Counted from the first letter of the stretch, positions 1 through 9,124 are shown. The stretch: 64,000 bases of DNA from Streptomyces liliifuscus (GCF_016598615.1 NZ_CP066831.1:8432001-8496000); one strand, 5' to 3'. Made by a program: numbers and translations. Notes: generated by a model not told the origin, from the letters alone.

Positions 1-1
1 G

Positions 2-769
2 ACCGCCGTGCTGCTCGCCCAGTTCGTCCACGGGCTCGCCACCAACTCCGGCTGGGAGTGGGAGGTGTTCGCCGAGTTCTTCACCGCGGAGGTGATCCTC
101 AAGGCGGTCTGGGTGACGCTGCAACTCACCTTCTACGGAACGGCGTTGGGCTTCGCGCTCGGCATCGTCCTGGCGTTCATGCGGCTGTCGGCCAGCCCGT
201 TCCTGAAGGCGGTCTCCTTCGCGTACATCTGGGCGTTCCGGTCGATCCCGCTGATCGTGCAGCTGCTGTTCTGGTTCAACCTCGCCTATCTCTACAAGGA
301 GTTGGAGTTCGGCATCCCCTTCGGGCCCGGCTTCTTCTCCTTCGACACGATGGGCCTGGTCGGCGCGATGAGCGCGGCCGTGCTGGGGCTGGCCCTGCAC
401 CAGGCCGCGTACGCCGCGGAGATCGTGCGAGGCGGCGTGCTGTCCGTCGACAGCGGGCAGTTGGAGGCGGCCGCCGCGCTCGGCATCCCCAGGCTGCGGC
501 AGATCCGGCGGATCGTGCTGCCACAGGCGATGCGCTCCATCCTGCCCAACGCCGCCAACGAGGTGATCTCCCTCTTCAAGGGCACCTCGATCGTCTCCGT
601 CATGGCGATCGGCGAACTCTTCTACCAGGTCCAGGTCATCTACGGACGCAACGGCCGGGTCGTACCGCTGCTCATGGTCGCGACGGCCTGGTACATCCTC
701 CTGACCACCGCGCTCTCGGTCCTCCAGCACTACGTCGAACGACACTTCGCGAAGGGAAGCACGCGATGA
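2..769 (+). CDS. Polar amino-acid ABC transporter permease (5' end cut by window)
   Basis: Inner-membrane permease of a polar amino-acid uptake (PAAT) importer. The reading frame is open to the window edge. The first visible hydrophobic residues look like the end of a membrane segment, so the true start lies upstream; the GTG at 8 is only the first internal start codon. Several membrane helices follow. The conserved EAA loop that contacts the ATPase is visible near residues 155-175 (EAAAALGIPRLRQIRRIVLP). The stop overlaps the ATPase start by 3 nt (ATGA), so the two are translationally coupled. The substrate cannot be read from sequence. Confidence 0.9.
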   Translation, partial: TAVLLAQFVHGLATNSGWEWEVFAEFFTAEVILKAVWVTLQLTFYGTALGFALGIVLAFMRLSASPFLKAVSFAYIWAFRSIPLIVQLLFWFNLAYLYKELEFGIPFGPGFFSFDTMGLVGAMSAAVLGLALHQAAYAAEIVRGGVLSVDSGQLEAAAALGIPRLRQIRRIVLPQAMRSILPNAANEVISLFKGTSIVSVMAIGELFYQVQVIYGRNGRVVPLLMVATAWYILLTTALSVLQHYVERHFAKGSTR

Positions 770-1560
770 GCGCGCCGCTGACCAAGGACGGGGCGGCCGC
801 CGCCCCCATGGTCGACATCAAGTCCGTGCACAAGAGCTTCGGTTCGCTCGAAGTCCTCAAGGGCGTCGACCTGGAGGTGCGGACCGGTGAGGTCACCGTC
901 ATACTCGGTCCGTCAGGATCCGGCAAGTCCACGCTGCTGCGGACCATCAACCATCTGGAGAAGGTCGACCAGGGCTGGATCAGCGTGGACGGCTCGCTGG
1001 TCGGCTACCGGCGCTCCGGCGACAAGTTGTACGAGCTGCGCGAGCGGGAGATCCTCAGGCAGCGCACCCGCATCGGGTTCGTCTTCCAGAACTTCAACCT
1101 CTTCCCGCATCTCACGGTGCTGGAGAACATCGTCGAGGCCCCGGTCTCCGCGCTGAAGCGGTCCCGCAAGGACGTCACCGGGACCGCGCGCGGGCTGCTC
1201 GACCGGGTCGGGCTCGCCGACAAGGCCGACGCCTACCCGAAGCAGCTCTCCGGGGGACAGCAGCAGCGCGTGGCCATCGCCCGGGCGCTCGCCCTGGAGC
1301 CGAAACTGCTGCTCTTCGACGAGCCGACGTCCGCGCTCGACCCCGAGCTGGTCGGTGAGGTCCTCGACGTCATCAAGGACCTGGCCCACCAGGGCACCAC
1401 GATGATCGTCGTCACGCACGAGATCGGCTTCGCCCGCGAGGTCGCCGACACCGTCGTCTTCATGGACGACGGCCGGATCGTCGAACAGGGCACCCCCGGC
1501 GACGTACTCGACCGGCCGCGGCACGAACGCACCCGCGCCTTCCTCTCCAAGGTCCTCTGA
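766..1560 (+). CDS. Amino-acid ABC transporter ATP-binding protein
   Basis: ATPase subunit of the importer, 264 aa, GlnQ/HisP type. Walker A GPSGSGKST is at residues 48-56, the signature LSGGQQQRVAIARALA lies mid-protein, and Walker B LLLFDEPTSALDPEL follows, then a switch histidine in VVTHEIGF. Translation starts at an ATG overlapping the permease stop. A small insert after Walker A (GYRRSGDKLYELREREI) is typical of actinobacterial members. The binding-protein gene follows 51 nt later, completing the operon order permease, ATPase, lipoprotein. Confidence 0.95.
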   Translation: MSAPLTKDGAAAAPMVDIKSVHKSFGSLEVLKGVDLEVRTGEVTVILGPSGSGKSTLLRTINHLEKVDQGWISVDGSLVGYRRSGDKLYELREREILRQRTRIGFVFQNFNLFPHLTVLENIVEAPVSALKRSRKDVTGTARGLLDRVGLADKADAYPKQLSGGQQQRVAIARALALEPKLLLFDEPTSALDPELVGEVLDVIKDLAHQGTTMIVVTHEIGFAREVADTVVFMDDGRIVEQGTPGDVLDRPRHERTRAFLSKVL

Positions 1561-1611
1561 CCTCGTCTCTCTCTGTTTCTGTTCGTTCCTTCTCATTTCA
1601 GGAGTTCACCC

Positions 1612-2583
1612 GTGATATCCCGACGTACCCTCGCCGCCTCCGTCGCAGCCCTTGTCGTCGCACCCCTGCTCAGCGCCTGCGGCGGTGACAGCGACGCGGC
1701 GACCGGGACGGGCGGCTCCGGCACCAAGAAGGTCGGCGACGTCAACATCGGCCCGGACCAGAACCGGATCCGCGGCAAGAAGGTCGACGACATCGCCGCG
1801 CTCGTCCCGGCGGCGATCCGAAAGCGCGGCACGCTGAAGCTCGGCCAGAGCGCCGACGCCTCGCCGCCACTCGGCTTCTACGCGACCGACGACAAGACCA
1901 GAATCGGCTCCGAGATCGACCTCGCGACCCTTGTCGCCGACACCCTCGGACTGAAGCTCGACAACGACGAGGTCTCCTGGGAGAACCTCTTCGTCGGTCT
2001 CGACAGCGGCAAGTTCGACGCCGTGTTCTCGAACGTCACCGTCACCGAGGAGCGCAAGGAGAAGTACGACTTCGCGACCTACCGTCTCGACAACATCTCG
2101 TTCGAGGCCAAGAAGGGCACCGACTGGAAGATCGAGGGACCCCAGGACGTGGCGGGCAGGACGATCGCCGTCTCCTCCGGCACCAACCAGGAGAAGATCC
2201 TCGTCGACTGGAGCAAGCAGAACGAGAAGGCGGGCCGGAAGCCGGTGTCCATCAAGTACTTCCAGAAGGACACGGACTACTACCTGGCCCTCCAGTCGGG
2301 CCGTATCGACGCCTACCTGGGCCCCAGCCCGTCCGCCGCGTACCACGTGGCCTCGGCCGGGCAGTCGCAGATCATCGGCACGCTCTCCGGTGCGGGCGAC
2401 GACCTCCAGGGCAAGATCGCCGCCACCACGAAGAAGGGCAGCGGGCTCGTCGACGCGTACGCGGCCGCCGTCAACCACGTGATCGAGGACGGCAGTTACG
2501 GGCGTGTGCTCAAGCGCTGGGGCCTGTCGAGTGAGGCCGTCCCGAAGTCGGAGATCAACCCGCCCGGCCTGCCGAAGATCTAG
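1612..2583 (+). CDS. Amino-acid-binding lipoprotein of the ABC importer
   Basis: Extracellular solute-binding protein, family 3, 323 aa. It starts at a GTG with an AGGAG ribosome site 8 nt upstream. The N-terminus is a signal peptide ending in the lipobox LLSAC, so Cys22 or so is acylated and holds the protein on the outer face of the membrane. The rest is the two-lobed SBP_bac_3 domain (for example KLGQSADASPPLGFY and ENLFVGLDSGKFDAVFSN). It is the last gene of the importer operon and is followed by a strong hairpin. Confidence 0.93.
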   Translation: MISRRTLAASVAALVVAPLLSACGGDSDAATGTGGSGTKKVGDVNIGPDQNRIRGKKVDDIAALVPAAIRKRGTLKLGQSADASPPLGFYATDDKTRIGSEIDLATLVADTLGLKLDNDEVSWENLFVGLDSGKFDAVFSNVTVTEERKEKYDFATYRLDNISFEAKKGTDWKIEGPQDVAGRTIAVSSGTNQEKILVDWSKQNEKAGRKPVSIKYFQKDTDYYLALQSGRIDAYLGPSPSAAYHVASAGQSQIIGTLSGAGDDLQGKIAATTKKGSGLVDAYAAAVNHVIEDGSYGRVLKRWGLSSEAVPKSEINPPGLPKI

Positions 2584-2602
2584 AACATCCCGGGATCCGG
2601 GG

Positions 2603-2626
2603 CCCCGGCGGTTACGACCGCCGGGG
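2603..2626 (+). terminator. Hairpin terminator after the amino-acid importer operon
   Basis: Perfect 9-bp inverted repeat CCCCGGCGG / CCGCCGGGG around a 6-nt TTACGA loop, 19 nt after the lipoprotein stop. There is no T-run, which is usual for Streptomyces terminators. Confidence 0.7.
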
Positions 2627-2732
2627 CGTTCGGGGAGTTCACGACCGCCGGCGGTCGCGCCGGGCGGAATACACCGGCGCGACGCCGCGCTCACACCTCG
2701 GGCCGGCGGAGCCCGGTGGAAGGGTTGATCAC

Positions 2733-3533
2733 ATGACCACGCAACACGTGGCGGCGGACGCGTCCGAGGAGTGGAAGCACTGGCACGAGCACCGCACCGA
2801 GACGGTGTCCGCGCCCCACGGCCCGCTCGCGCTCAGCGGCACCCACTGGATCGAGGACTATCCGGAGGGGCTACTTCCGGACATGCCGGGCCGGTGGTCC
2901 CTGGACGGTGACGCTCTCGTGCTGACGGCCGACGCGGCCGACGGCCTCCTCGTGGACGGGGAGCCCTTCGCCGGTGAGGTCGGGCTCGGGGCCGACCCCG
3001 GTCCGGCCGCCACGGCCCGGGTCGCGCACGGCGAGCGCCGGTTCGTCGTCCTCGTGCGCGAAGGGGTCCTGGGTGTACGCGACTTCGACCCCGCCTCCCC
3101 GGCCCGGCGGGCGTTCCGGGGCATCGAGGCCACGCCGTACGATCCGCGCTGGTCGGTGGCGGGTCGCTTCACGCCGTACGGGGAGGACCGGACCGTACGC
3201 GTGGCGAACGCCGACGGACGGGAGCGCGGGCTCGGGCTCGGCGGTGAACTCGCCTTCAGGCTGGACGGGCAGGATCTGACCCTTCAGGTGACGGTTCAGG
3301 GGGACGGATCGCTGTGGGCGGTTTTCGGCGATGCGACGAGTGGGAACGGCAGTCATCGCTTCCGGTTCCTGCGCCCGGCGGCTCCTGACGCGGAGGGGCG
3401 CACGACGGTGGACTTCAATCGGGCCCTGCTCCCACCCTGCGCATTCGCGGACCACTTCATCTGCCCATTCCCACCGCCGGGCAATACCCTGAGCGCGGCG
3501 ATTGCCGCCGGGGAACGCAATCTGCTCCGATAA
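2733..3533 (+). CDS. DUF1684 family protein
   Basis: Protein of 266 aa with no signal peptide. It matches the DUF1684 family: an N-terminal region (WKHWHEHRTETVSAPHGPLA) and the C-terminal signature DFNRALLPPCAFADHFICPF followed by PPPGNTLSAAIAAGE. Members are widespread in bacteria and the biochemical role is not established. ATG start with a purine-rich GGAAGGG upstream. It sits alone between the importer terminator and the first secreted protease, so context gives no strong hint. Confidence 0.85.
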   Translation: MTTQHVAADASEEWKHWHEHRTETVSAPHGPLALSGTHWIEDYPEGLLPDMPGRWSLDGDALVLTADAADGLLVDGEPFAGEVGLGADPGPAATARVAHGERRFVVLVREGVLGVRDFDPASPARRAFRGIEATPYDPRWSVAGRFTPYGEDRTVRVANADGRERGLGLGGELAFRLDGQDLTLQVTVQGDGSLWAVFGDATSGNGSHRFRFLRPAAPDAEGRTTVDFNRALLPPCAFADHFICPFPPPGNTLSAAIAAGERNLLR

Positions 3534-3770
3534 TCCGCACGTAATCCACACACTGCCGTCGATGAGATCAACTCCCGTGGGACATACGTAAGTTGAACAC
3601 CGCACGGCCGAAAGGCGCCCTTGCGCCCGTCGGGTGTGCGGCCAAATACTCCCCCCAGCGCCTTGTCAGGAGCACGGCGTGTCCGGAATCCGGGCATTCT
3701 GCTCCTGGCGTGCGCCTCACGGGCCCCGACCCCACGCGGGCCCCCGACTTCCCTTTGGAGGGAACGAACA

Positions 3771-4676
3771 GTGAGGACCAAGCGCACCACCCCCCGCAGC
3801 GGAATAGCGAGACGGACCCGGCTGATCGCCGTCACCTCCGGACTCGTGGCCGCGGCCGCATTCACCATCCCCTCCGCGAACGCGAGCGACGCTCAGACGT
3901 TCAGCACCACCCAGCTGAAGAGTGCCAACTCTTCGGTGCTCAAGGCCGATGTGCCGGGCACCGCCTGGGCGACCGACGCCAAGACCGGCAAGGTCGTCGT
4001 CACGGTCGACAGCACCGTCTCCAAGGCGGAGATCGCGAAGATCAAGCGGGCCGCGGGCACCAACGCCGGCGCTCTGCAGATCAAGCACACCCCGGGCAAA
4101 ATCAACAAGCTGATCAAGGGTGGCGACGCCATCTATGCGAGTAGCTGGCGCTGCTCCCTCGGCTTCAACGTCAAGAACAGCGCGGGCGCCGACTACTTCG
4201 TGACCGCCGGTCACTGCACCGACGGCGCGGGCACCTGGTACTCCAACTCCGGCCGTACCACGGTCCTCGGGCCGACCGCGGGATCCAGCTTCCCGACGAA
4301 CGACTACGGTCTCGTCCGGTACAGCAACACGAGCATCGCCAAGGAAGGCACCGCGGGCAGCGTGAACATCACCAGCGCCGCCACCCCGTCCGTGGGCACG
4401 AACGTCATCCGTACCGGTTCCACCACCGGCACCCGTACCGGACGCGTCACCGCGCTGAACGCGACCGTGAACTACGGCGGCGGCGACATCGTCTACGGCA
4501 TGATCCAGACCACGGTCTGCGCCGAGCCCGGCGACTCCGGCGGTCCGCTCTACGGCAGCAACGGTGTCGCCTACGGTCTGACCTCCGGCGGCAGCGGCAA
4601 CTGCACCTCCGGTGGCACCACGTTCTTCCAGCCGGTCACCGAGGCGCTGGGCGCCTACGGAGTCAACGTATTCTGA
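3771..4676 (+). CDS. Secreted streptogrisin A/B-type serine protease (S1E)
   Basis: Extracellular chymotrypsin-fold protease of the streptogrisin family, made as a 301-aa preproprotein. The start is the GTG at 3771, 8 nt after GGAGGG; upstream in-frame codons do not look like a signal peptide. Order: signal peptide (to about ANAS, residue 38), a short alpha-lytic-type prodomain, then the mature enzyme, probably from Ile115 (IKGGDAIY) by analogy with streptogrisins A/B. The catalytic triad is His148 (TAGHC), Asp178 (NDYGL) and Ser256 (GDSGG). The paired cysteines of the family are present. It is the shorter-prodomain paralogue of the protease at 7919. Confidence 0.93.
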   Translation: MRTKRTTPRSGIARRTRLIAVTSGLVAAAAFTIPSANASDAQTFSTTQLKSANSSVLKADVPGTAWATDAKTGKVVVTVDSTVSKAEIAKIKRAAGTNAGALQIKHTPGKINKLIKGGDAIYASSWRCSLGFNVKNSAGADYFVTAGHCTDGAGTWYSNSGRTTVLGPTAGSSFPTNDYGLVRYSNTSIAKEGTAGSVNITSAATPSVGTNVIRTGSTTGTRTGRVTALNATVNYGGGDIVYGMIQTTVCAEPGDSGGPLYGSNGVAYGLTSGGSGNCTSGGTTFFQPVTEALGAYGVNVF

Positions 4677-4726
4677 CCGGTACGCGACACATCGACACCC
4701 GCGTGACCTGACTGCAGCCAGCAGCA

Positions 4727-4766
4727 GACGAGCCCCCGCCCGCCGTTCGCGGTGCGGGGGCTCGTC
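4727..4766 (+). terminator. Hairpin terminator after the first streptogrisin-like protease
   Basis: Perfect 13-bp stem GACGAGCCCCCGC / GCGGGGGCTCGTC with a 14-nt loop, 50 nt after the protease stop codon. Confidence 0.75.
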
Positions 4767-4819
4767 CTTGGCCGTGCGGGCTCGCCCGGGTGCATGAGGA
4801 CGACCGGGGGAACAGGGAA

Positions 4820-5518
4820 GTGGCTTCCGACCAGCAGCGCCATGTACGCCGCAGTCCGCTGCTGTTCACTACACCGCTGGTGCTGCTCGTGGTGCTGGCG
4901 CTGGTGCTCCTGTGGGAGATCACGCGCGGCAATGTGACGGGGGAGCTGAGCCGCCAGTGGCCCTGGCGGCTGCGGCTGATGGACACGGACGCGCTGGGCA
5001 GCCTGCTGGCGGTCGCCCTCGCCGCGGTGCTCGGCCGGGCGCAGTACGCGCGTACGGTACGGCCCGCGCTGGGCTGGCGTGCGTCCTGGGTGTCCGGCGC
5101 CTTCGTCCCGGACGAGCCCGCCTGGGAGGTGGGCATACTGAACGGCGGTCCGCAGCACGCCGTGGTGGAGCGGGTCGAGTACCGACTCGTACCGCACGAC
5201 GGGGCTTCCGGGGAGTGGACCGACCACGCGGGGCTGCTGCGGGAACTCGCCGCCATGGGGCTCGTGCACGGCAAGCACTACCGGCAGATGCTCGTCGGCG
5301 CGGGCTTCCCCCTGCCGGGCGCCACCGGGTACGAGACCGCGCCCCACGGCGCGTACACCCAGCGGTTCGTCGACGAGATCGACGAGTTGCGGCTTCGGCT
5401 GCGGGTGACGGACGCCGTGGGCGACAGCCATGAGCGGGTGATGGACCTGATGCGCGGGGCACGGCTGGAGCGGCCGGGGGCGGCGGGGAGCGGGCTCATA
5501 GTGGGGCCCGGGGTGTGA
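4820..5518 (+). CDS. Hypothetical membrane-anchored protein
   Basis: About 232 aa. Two N-terminal hydrophobic segments (LLFTTPLVLLVVLALVLLW, and a second around LGSLLAVALAAVLG) are followed by a soluble domain with no family I can name. I chose the GTG at 4820, 9 nt after a GGGGG run; the in-frame GTG at 4790 would overlap the preceding terminator region. The soluble part may face the cytoplasm. It is monocistronic, and its C-terminal codons run into a tandem-repeat tract. The convergent neighbour is an alpha/beta hydrolase. Confidence 0.7.
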   Translation: MASDQQRHVRRSPLLFTTPLVLLVVLALVLLWEITRGNVTGELSRQWPWRLRLMDTDALGSLLAVALAAVLGRAQYARTVRPALGWRASWVSGAFVPDEPAWEVGILNGGPQHAVVERVEYRLVPHDGASGEWTDHAGLLRELAAMGLVHGKHYRQMLVGAGFPLPGATGYETAPHGAYTQRFVDEIDELRLRLRVTDAVGDSHERVMDLMRGARLERPGAAGSGLIVGPGV

Positions 5519-5660
5519 GGCGGTCTTGGGCGTGAGTGGTCCTCGGGGTGTGAGGTGATCTCGGGCGTGAAGTGCTTCGGGTGTGAGGCGCTTCGGGTGT
5601 GAGGCGACCCGGGTGTGGGGCGGCGCCCTGGCGCTGAGGCGCTTCGGGTGTGGGGCGGTG
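5507..5660. repeat. Degenerate 16-18 bp tandem repeats between convergent genes
   Basis: Imperfect tandem array. The cleanest units are two exact copies of CTTCGGGTGTGAGGCG at 5575-5590 and 5591-5606, with diverged copies on both sides (CTCGGGGTGTGAGG, CTCGGGCGTGAAGTG, CTTCGGGTGTGGGGCGG). It starts inside the last codons of the plus-strand gene and stops just before the 3' end of the minus-strand hydrolase. Confidence 0.75.
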
Positions 5661-5666
5661 GCCCGG

Positions 5667-6548
5667 TCAGGTGTCGGTCCGTGGGGTCGCGCACAGCCAG
5701 TCCAGTACGTCCGGGAGGGCCTCCAGGGCTGAGAAGTGGCTGCCCTTCGGGTCCAGGACCGGGCGGGCGCGGGGGATGTGCTCGGCCAGCCATTCGAAGT
5801 GGCCCACCGGGGAGAAGGTGTCCTCGGCGCCGTGCCACAGCAGCACGGGGCGGGTGATCCGCGCCGGGTCGAAGCCCCAGTGGCTCAGCAGCGCGAGGGT
5901 GTCGTCGAGCCAGCCGTAGGCCGACTCGCGCAGCGCCTCGCGGTAGTTGCGCAGCAGCATCTCGCTCACGGCCGGGGTGGAGACGATCCGGCGGTCGGAG
6001 TCGGTGAGGCCGTCCTTGATCGACGCGAGGAGCTGTGCCGGGTCCGCGCGGATCGCGGCGGCCCGGGTGGCGAGCCGGTCCGCGAACTCCAGCGGGTCGG
6101 TGAGCGCCTGTGTGAACTCCTCGACGTTGGACCTCGCCATCCCGTCGAACCAGTTCAGCCCCTCGGCGACGGGCGGCGCGAGGCTCGCCATCGCAGCCAC
6201 CCGCCGCACCCGCGAGGGCAGCAGCGCCGCGCAGGCCAGCGCGTGCGGGGCACCGCCCGAGCGGCCGAGCACCGCAAACCTCCCCAGCCCGAGCGAGTCG
6301 GCCAGCGCCGCCACGTCCCGCGCGGCCTGCGCGACCCGGCGTCCGGGACCGCGGTCCGAACCCCCGTACCCCGGCCGGTCGTACGCGATGAACCGCACCC
6401 CGGGACGCTCGGCCATCAGCTCCGCCGGCACCGCCCCGTGCCGGCAGCCCGGTGTGCCGTGCAGCAGGATCACCGGGCTGCCGTCCGGGTCCCCCCACTC
6501 CTCGAACGCCAGCAGTCGTCCGTCCCGCATCCGTATCCCGTTCGGCAC
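5667..6548 (-). CDS. Alpha/beta-fold hydrolase
   Basis: Cytoplasmic alpha/beta hydrolase, about 293 aa. Visible family features are the oxyanion region HGTPGCRHG, the strand YDRPGYGGSD, the nucleophile elbow GRSGG, the acid in GAEDTFSP and the base in KGSHFSA. I chose the GTG at 6548 because TGGAGG lies 6 nt upstream; an ATG at 6602 is in frame but has no comparable site. The substrate cannot be predicted. It is divergent from the SPFH gene, with the two starts about 90 bp apart. Confidence 0.88.
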   Translation of the reverse strand: MPNGIRMRDGRLLAFEEWGDPDGSPVILLHGTPGCRHGAVPAELMAERPGVRFIAYDRPGYGGSDRGPGRRVAQAARDVAALADSLGLGRFAVLGRSGGAPHALACAALLPSRVRRVAAMASLAPPVAEGLNWFDGMARSNVEEFTQALTDPLEFADRLATRAAAIRADPAQLLASIKDGLTDSDRRIVSTPAVSEMLLRNYREALRESAYGWLDDTLALLSHWGFDPARITRPVLLWHGAEDTFSPVGHFEWLAEHIPRARPVLDPKGSHFSALEALPDVLDWLCATPRTDT

Positions 6549-6637
6549 CTCGGTCCTCCATCTCCCCTTCGCGTCCGCGCCGGAGTTACCGTCGAAGTAC
6601 ACACCTGTTGCGCCCGGTACGGACCCTGGGGGTCGTA

Positions 6638-7633
6638 ATGATCGAGGAGCTGGTGACGGCGGGAGTGGCTCTCGCGTCCGTCGGAACGGTGTACGCGATG
6701 GCGGCGGCCCGCGTCGTCAAACAGTACGAACGGGGCGTGGTGCTCCGGCTCGGCAAGCTGCGATCCGGGGTGCGTGGTCCGGGATTCACCATGATCGTGC
6801 CCTTCGTGGACCGGCTCCAGAAGGTCAACATGCAGATCGTGACGATGCCGGTACCCGCGCAGGAGGGCATCACCCGGGACAACGTCACCGTGCGGGTGGA
6901 CGCGGTCGTCTACTTCAAGGTGGTGTCCGCCGCGGACGCGGTCATCCGGGTCGAGGACTATCGCTTCGCGGTCTCGCAGATGGCGCAGACGTCTCTGCGC
7001 TCGATCATCGGCAAGAGCGAACTGGACGATCTGCTCGCCGACCGCGAGAAGCTCAACCAGGGCCTGGAGCTGATGATCGACAGCCCGGCCGTGGAGTGGG
7101 GCGTCTCGATCGACCGCGTCGAGATCAAGGACGTGTCGCTGCCGGAGACGATGAAGCGGTCGATGGCCCGGCAGGCGGAGGCCGACCGTGAGCGACGGGC
7201 CCGGGTCATCAACGCGGACGCCGAGCTCCAGGCCTCCAAGAAACTGGCGGAGGCCGCCGGAGTGATGTCCGAGCAGCCCGCGGCTCTGCAACTGAGGCTG
7301 CTGCAGACGGTGGTGGCGGTCGCGGCCGAGAAGAACTCCACGCTCGTGCTGCCCTTCCCCGTCGAGCTGCTGCGGTTCCTGGAGCGGGCACAGCAGCCGG
7401 CGCAACAGGCGGCGCCTCCCGCGCCCCAGGTGCAGCCGCAGCCGTCGGACGGGACGGCTCCGACACAGCCGTCGTTGCCCGAGGCGCAGCAGCGTCCGAT
7501 CCAGCCGCAGGAGCTCTCGACGCAGGCGCAACAGCTGTTGGCGCAGTGGCAGCAATCGATGCAGGAGCAACTCCCGCCCGTCGAGACACCGTTGGATCCG
7601 GACTTCGGAGGGTCGAAATCCGGACAGGACTAG
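6638..7633 (+). CDS. SPFH/band-7 (slipin-like) membrane protein
   Basis: Protein of 331 aa of the stomatin/slipin group. One N-terminal membrane segment (VTAGVALASVGTVYAMAAA) is followed by the band-7 core (YERGVVLRLGKLRSGVRGPG, then FVDRLQKVNMQIVTMPV and ITRDNVTVRVDAVVYFKVV). Next comes an Ala/Glu-rich coiled coil (MARQAEADRERRARVINADA). The last 80 residues are Gln/Pro-rich and probably disordered, which is longer than in minimal slipins. Members form membrane-bound scaffolds that organise microdomains. The usual NfeD partner gene is not adjacent. ATG start after GGGGGT. Confidence 0.92.
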   Translation: MIEELVTAGVALASVGTVYAMAAARVVKQYERGVVLRLGKLRSGVRGPGFTMIVPFVDRLQKVNMQIVTMPVPAQEGITRDNVTVRVDAVVYFKVVSAADAVIRVEDYRFAVSQMAQTSLRSIIGKSELDDLLADREKLNQGLELMIDSPAVEWGVSIDRVEIKDVSLPETMKRSMARQAEADRERRARVINADAELQASKKLAEAAGVMSEQPAALQLRLLQTVVAVAAEKNSTLVLPFPVELLRFLERAQQPAQQAAPPAPQVQPQPSDGTAPTQPSLPEAQQRPIQPQELSTQAQQLLAQWQQSMQEQLPPVETPLDPDFGGSKSGQD

Positions 7634-7918
7634 ACCTCACAGGCTGCCGTTAGTTACTCGCTCGTAGTGTTTGCTATGGGAATCGACGTGGTGAGACGGC
7701 CACTTGTCAACGCGCGTCAACCATGCGGGGGCGCGCGTCCGTTGTGGCACGCGCGTCCTGAAGTCGACCTTGTGTGCTCCCGTACGGCCTCGGAATAGTG
7801 GTCGGCGTCCGTTGGCATGGACGCGGCTTTTATTGCGAGTCGGGCTCATGTCCGTACACCTTTCGGTCTCGGTGGCCCCCACAGCCGCCGTTTCCGACCC
7901 CCCACAGGAGGACACAAG
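7634..7918 (+). promoter_or_regulatory. Long leader/promoter region of the second protease
   Basis: 285 bp without a gene. It holds TTAC-TCGCTC-GTAG at 7654-7667, related to two elements before the lipase gene at 15961-16001, and a CTTGTCAACGCGCGT tract at about 7703 resembling one before the GDSL lipase (CCTGTCAACACGCGT, about 35085). The last bases are a strong AGGAGG at 7906-7911. No small ORF with a ribosome site is evident. Confidence 0.45.
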
Positions 7919-9001
7919 TTGAAGCACCGACGCATACCCAAGCGGCGGGCCGCCGTGGCAGGTGCGGGCATCGCCGCACTGGTCGCCGCGGGAGTCACCT
8001 TGCAGAGTGCGAACGCGAGTGAGACCGCGCCCGCTCCAGAGCTCAAGACCCTCTCGGTCACGGCGGCCGGAAAGCTCGCCTCGACGCTCGGCAAGGACCT
8101 CGGCACGGACGCCGCGGGAACGTATTACGACGCGAAGGCGAAGAGCCTCGTCGTGAACGTCCTCGACGAGGCCGCGGCCGAGACCGTCGAGTCGGCCGGC
8201 GCCAAGGCCAGAATCGTCGAGAACTCCCTCGCCGAACTGAAGGGCGCCCGTACGACGCTGAAGCAGGACGCGACCATCCCCGGCACCTCGTGGGCGGTCG
8301 ACCCGGCGACGAACAAGGTCGTCGTCACCGCGGACCGTACGGTCAAGGGCGCGAAGATGGCGCAGCTGACCAAGGTCGTCGAGGGGCTCGGCGCCAAGGC
8401 CGAACTCAAGACCACGAAGGGGGAGTTCAGGCCCTTCATCGCCGGCGGTGACGCCATCACCGGTGGCAGCGGCCGCTGCTCGCTCGGCTTCAACGTGGTC
8501 AAGGGCGGCGAGCCGTTCTTCCTCACCGCCGGGCACTGCACCGAGGGCATCACCAACTGGTCCGACTCGTCCGGCACCGAGATCGGTGAGAACGCGGACT
8601 CCAGCTTCCCCGACAACGACTACGGCCTGGTGAAGTACACCGCGGACGTGGACCACCCGAGCGAGGTGAACCTCTACAACGGTTCCGCTCAGGAGATCAC
8701 GGGTGCGGCGGAGGCGACCGTCGGTATGGAGGTCACCCGCAGCGGGTCCACCACCCAGGTGCACGACGGGTCGGTGACCGGGCTGGACGCCACCGTGAAC
8801 TACGGCAACGGCGACATCGTGAACGGGCTCATCCAGACCGATGTCTGCGCGGAGCCGGGTGACAGTGGTGGGTCGCTGTTCTCGGGGAGCAGCGCGATCG
8901 GACTCACGTCCGGTGGCAGCGGGGACTGCACCTCCGGTGGGGAGACGTTCTTCCAGCCGGTTACCGAGGCGCTGTCCGCCACGGGTACTCAGATCGGCTG
9001 A
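7919..9001 (+). CDS. sprD: Secreted streptogrisin D-type serine protease (S1E)
   Basis: Preproprotease of 360 aa. The start is a TTG placed 7 nt after a perfect AGGAGG; in-frame codons further upstream encode nothing like a signal peptide. Order: signal peptide (positive KHRRIPKRR, then AAVAGAGIAALVAAG), a long prodomain to about residue 173, and the mature chain from Ile174 (IAGGDAI). The triad is His206, Asp234 and Ser316 (GDSGG). The long prodomain and the mature sequence match my memory of streptogrisin D. The primary specificity cannot be assigned safely. A dispersed GC-rich repeat follows the gene. Confidence 0.92.
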   Translation: MKHRRIPKRRAAVAGAGIAALVAAGVTLQSANASETAPAPELKTLSVTAAGKLASTLGKDLGTDAAGTYYDAKAKSLVVNVLDEAAAETVESAGAKARIVENSLAELKGARTTLKQDATIPGTSWAVDPATNKVVVTADRTVKGAKMAQLTKVVEGLGAKAELKTTKGEFRPFIAGGDAITGGSGRCSLGFNVVKGGEPFFLTAGHCTEGITNWSDSSGTEIGENADSSFPDNDYGLVKYTADVDHPSEVNLYNGSAQEITGAAEATVGMEVTRSGSTTQVHDGSVTGLDATVNYGNGDIVNGLIQTDVCAEPGDSGGSLFSGSSAIGLTSGGSGDCTSGGETFFQPVTEALSATGTQIG

Positions 9002-9082
9002 CGGTTCAGTTGGGCTGGAGCCCCGTTCTCACCTTCCGGGTGGGGGCGGGGTTCTCGCGTTGTGGGGAGGGTGCGGGTGGGT

Positions 9083-9124
9083 GGGGGCTGGTCGCGCAGT
9101 TCCCCGCGCCCCTTCAGGGGCGCC
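9083..9124. repeat. Dispersed GC-rich repeat, copy 1, with hairpin
   Basis: Contains the core CGCGCAGTTCCCCGCGCCCC and the hairpin GCGCCCC-TTCA-GGGGCGC at 9106-9123. It lies between the convergent sprD-type and DUF3533-like genes. The loop TCA (9114-9116) is the stop codon of the minus-strand gene. Confidence 0.85.

Noticed and set aside
58..768. N-terminal extension of the ABC ATPase in the alternative frame of the permease gene
   Set aside because: The extension is Arg/Gly-rich non-protein-like sequence; the ATG at 766 overlapping the permease stop is the real start.
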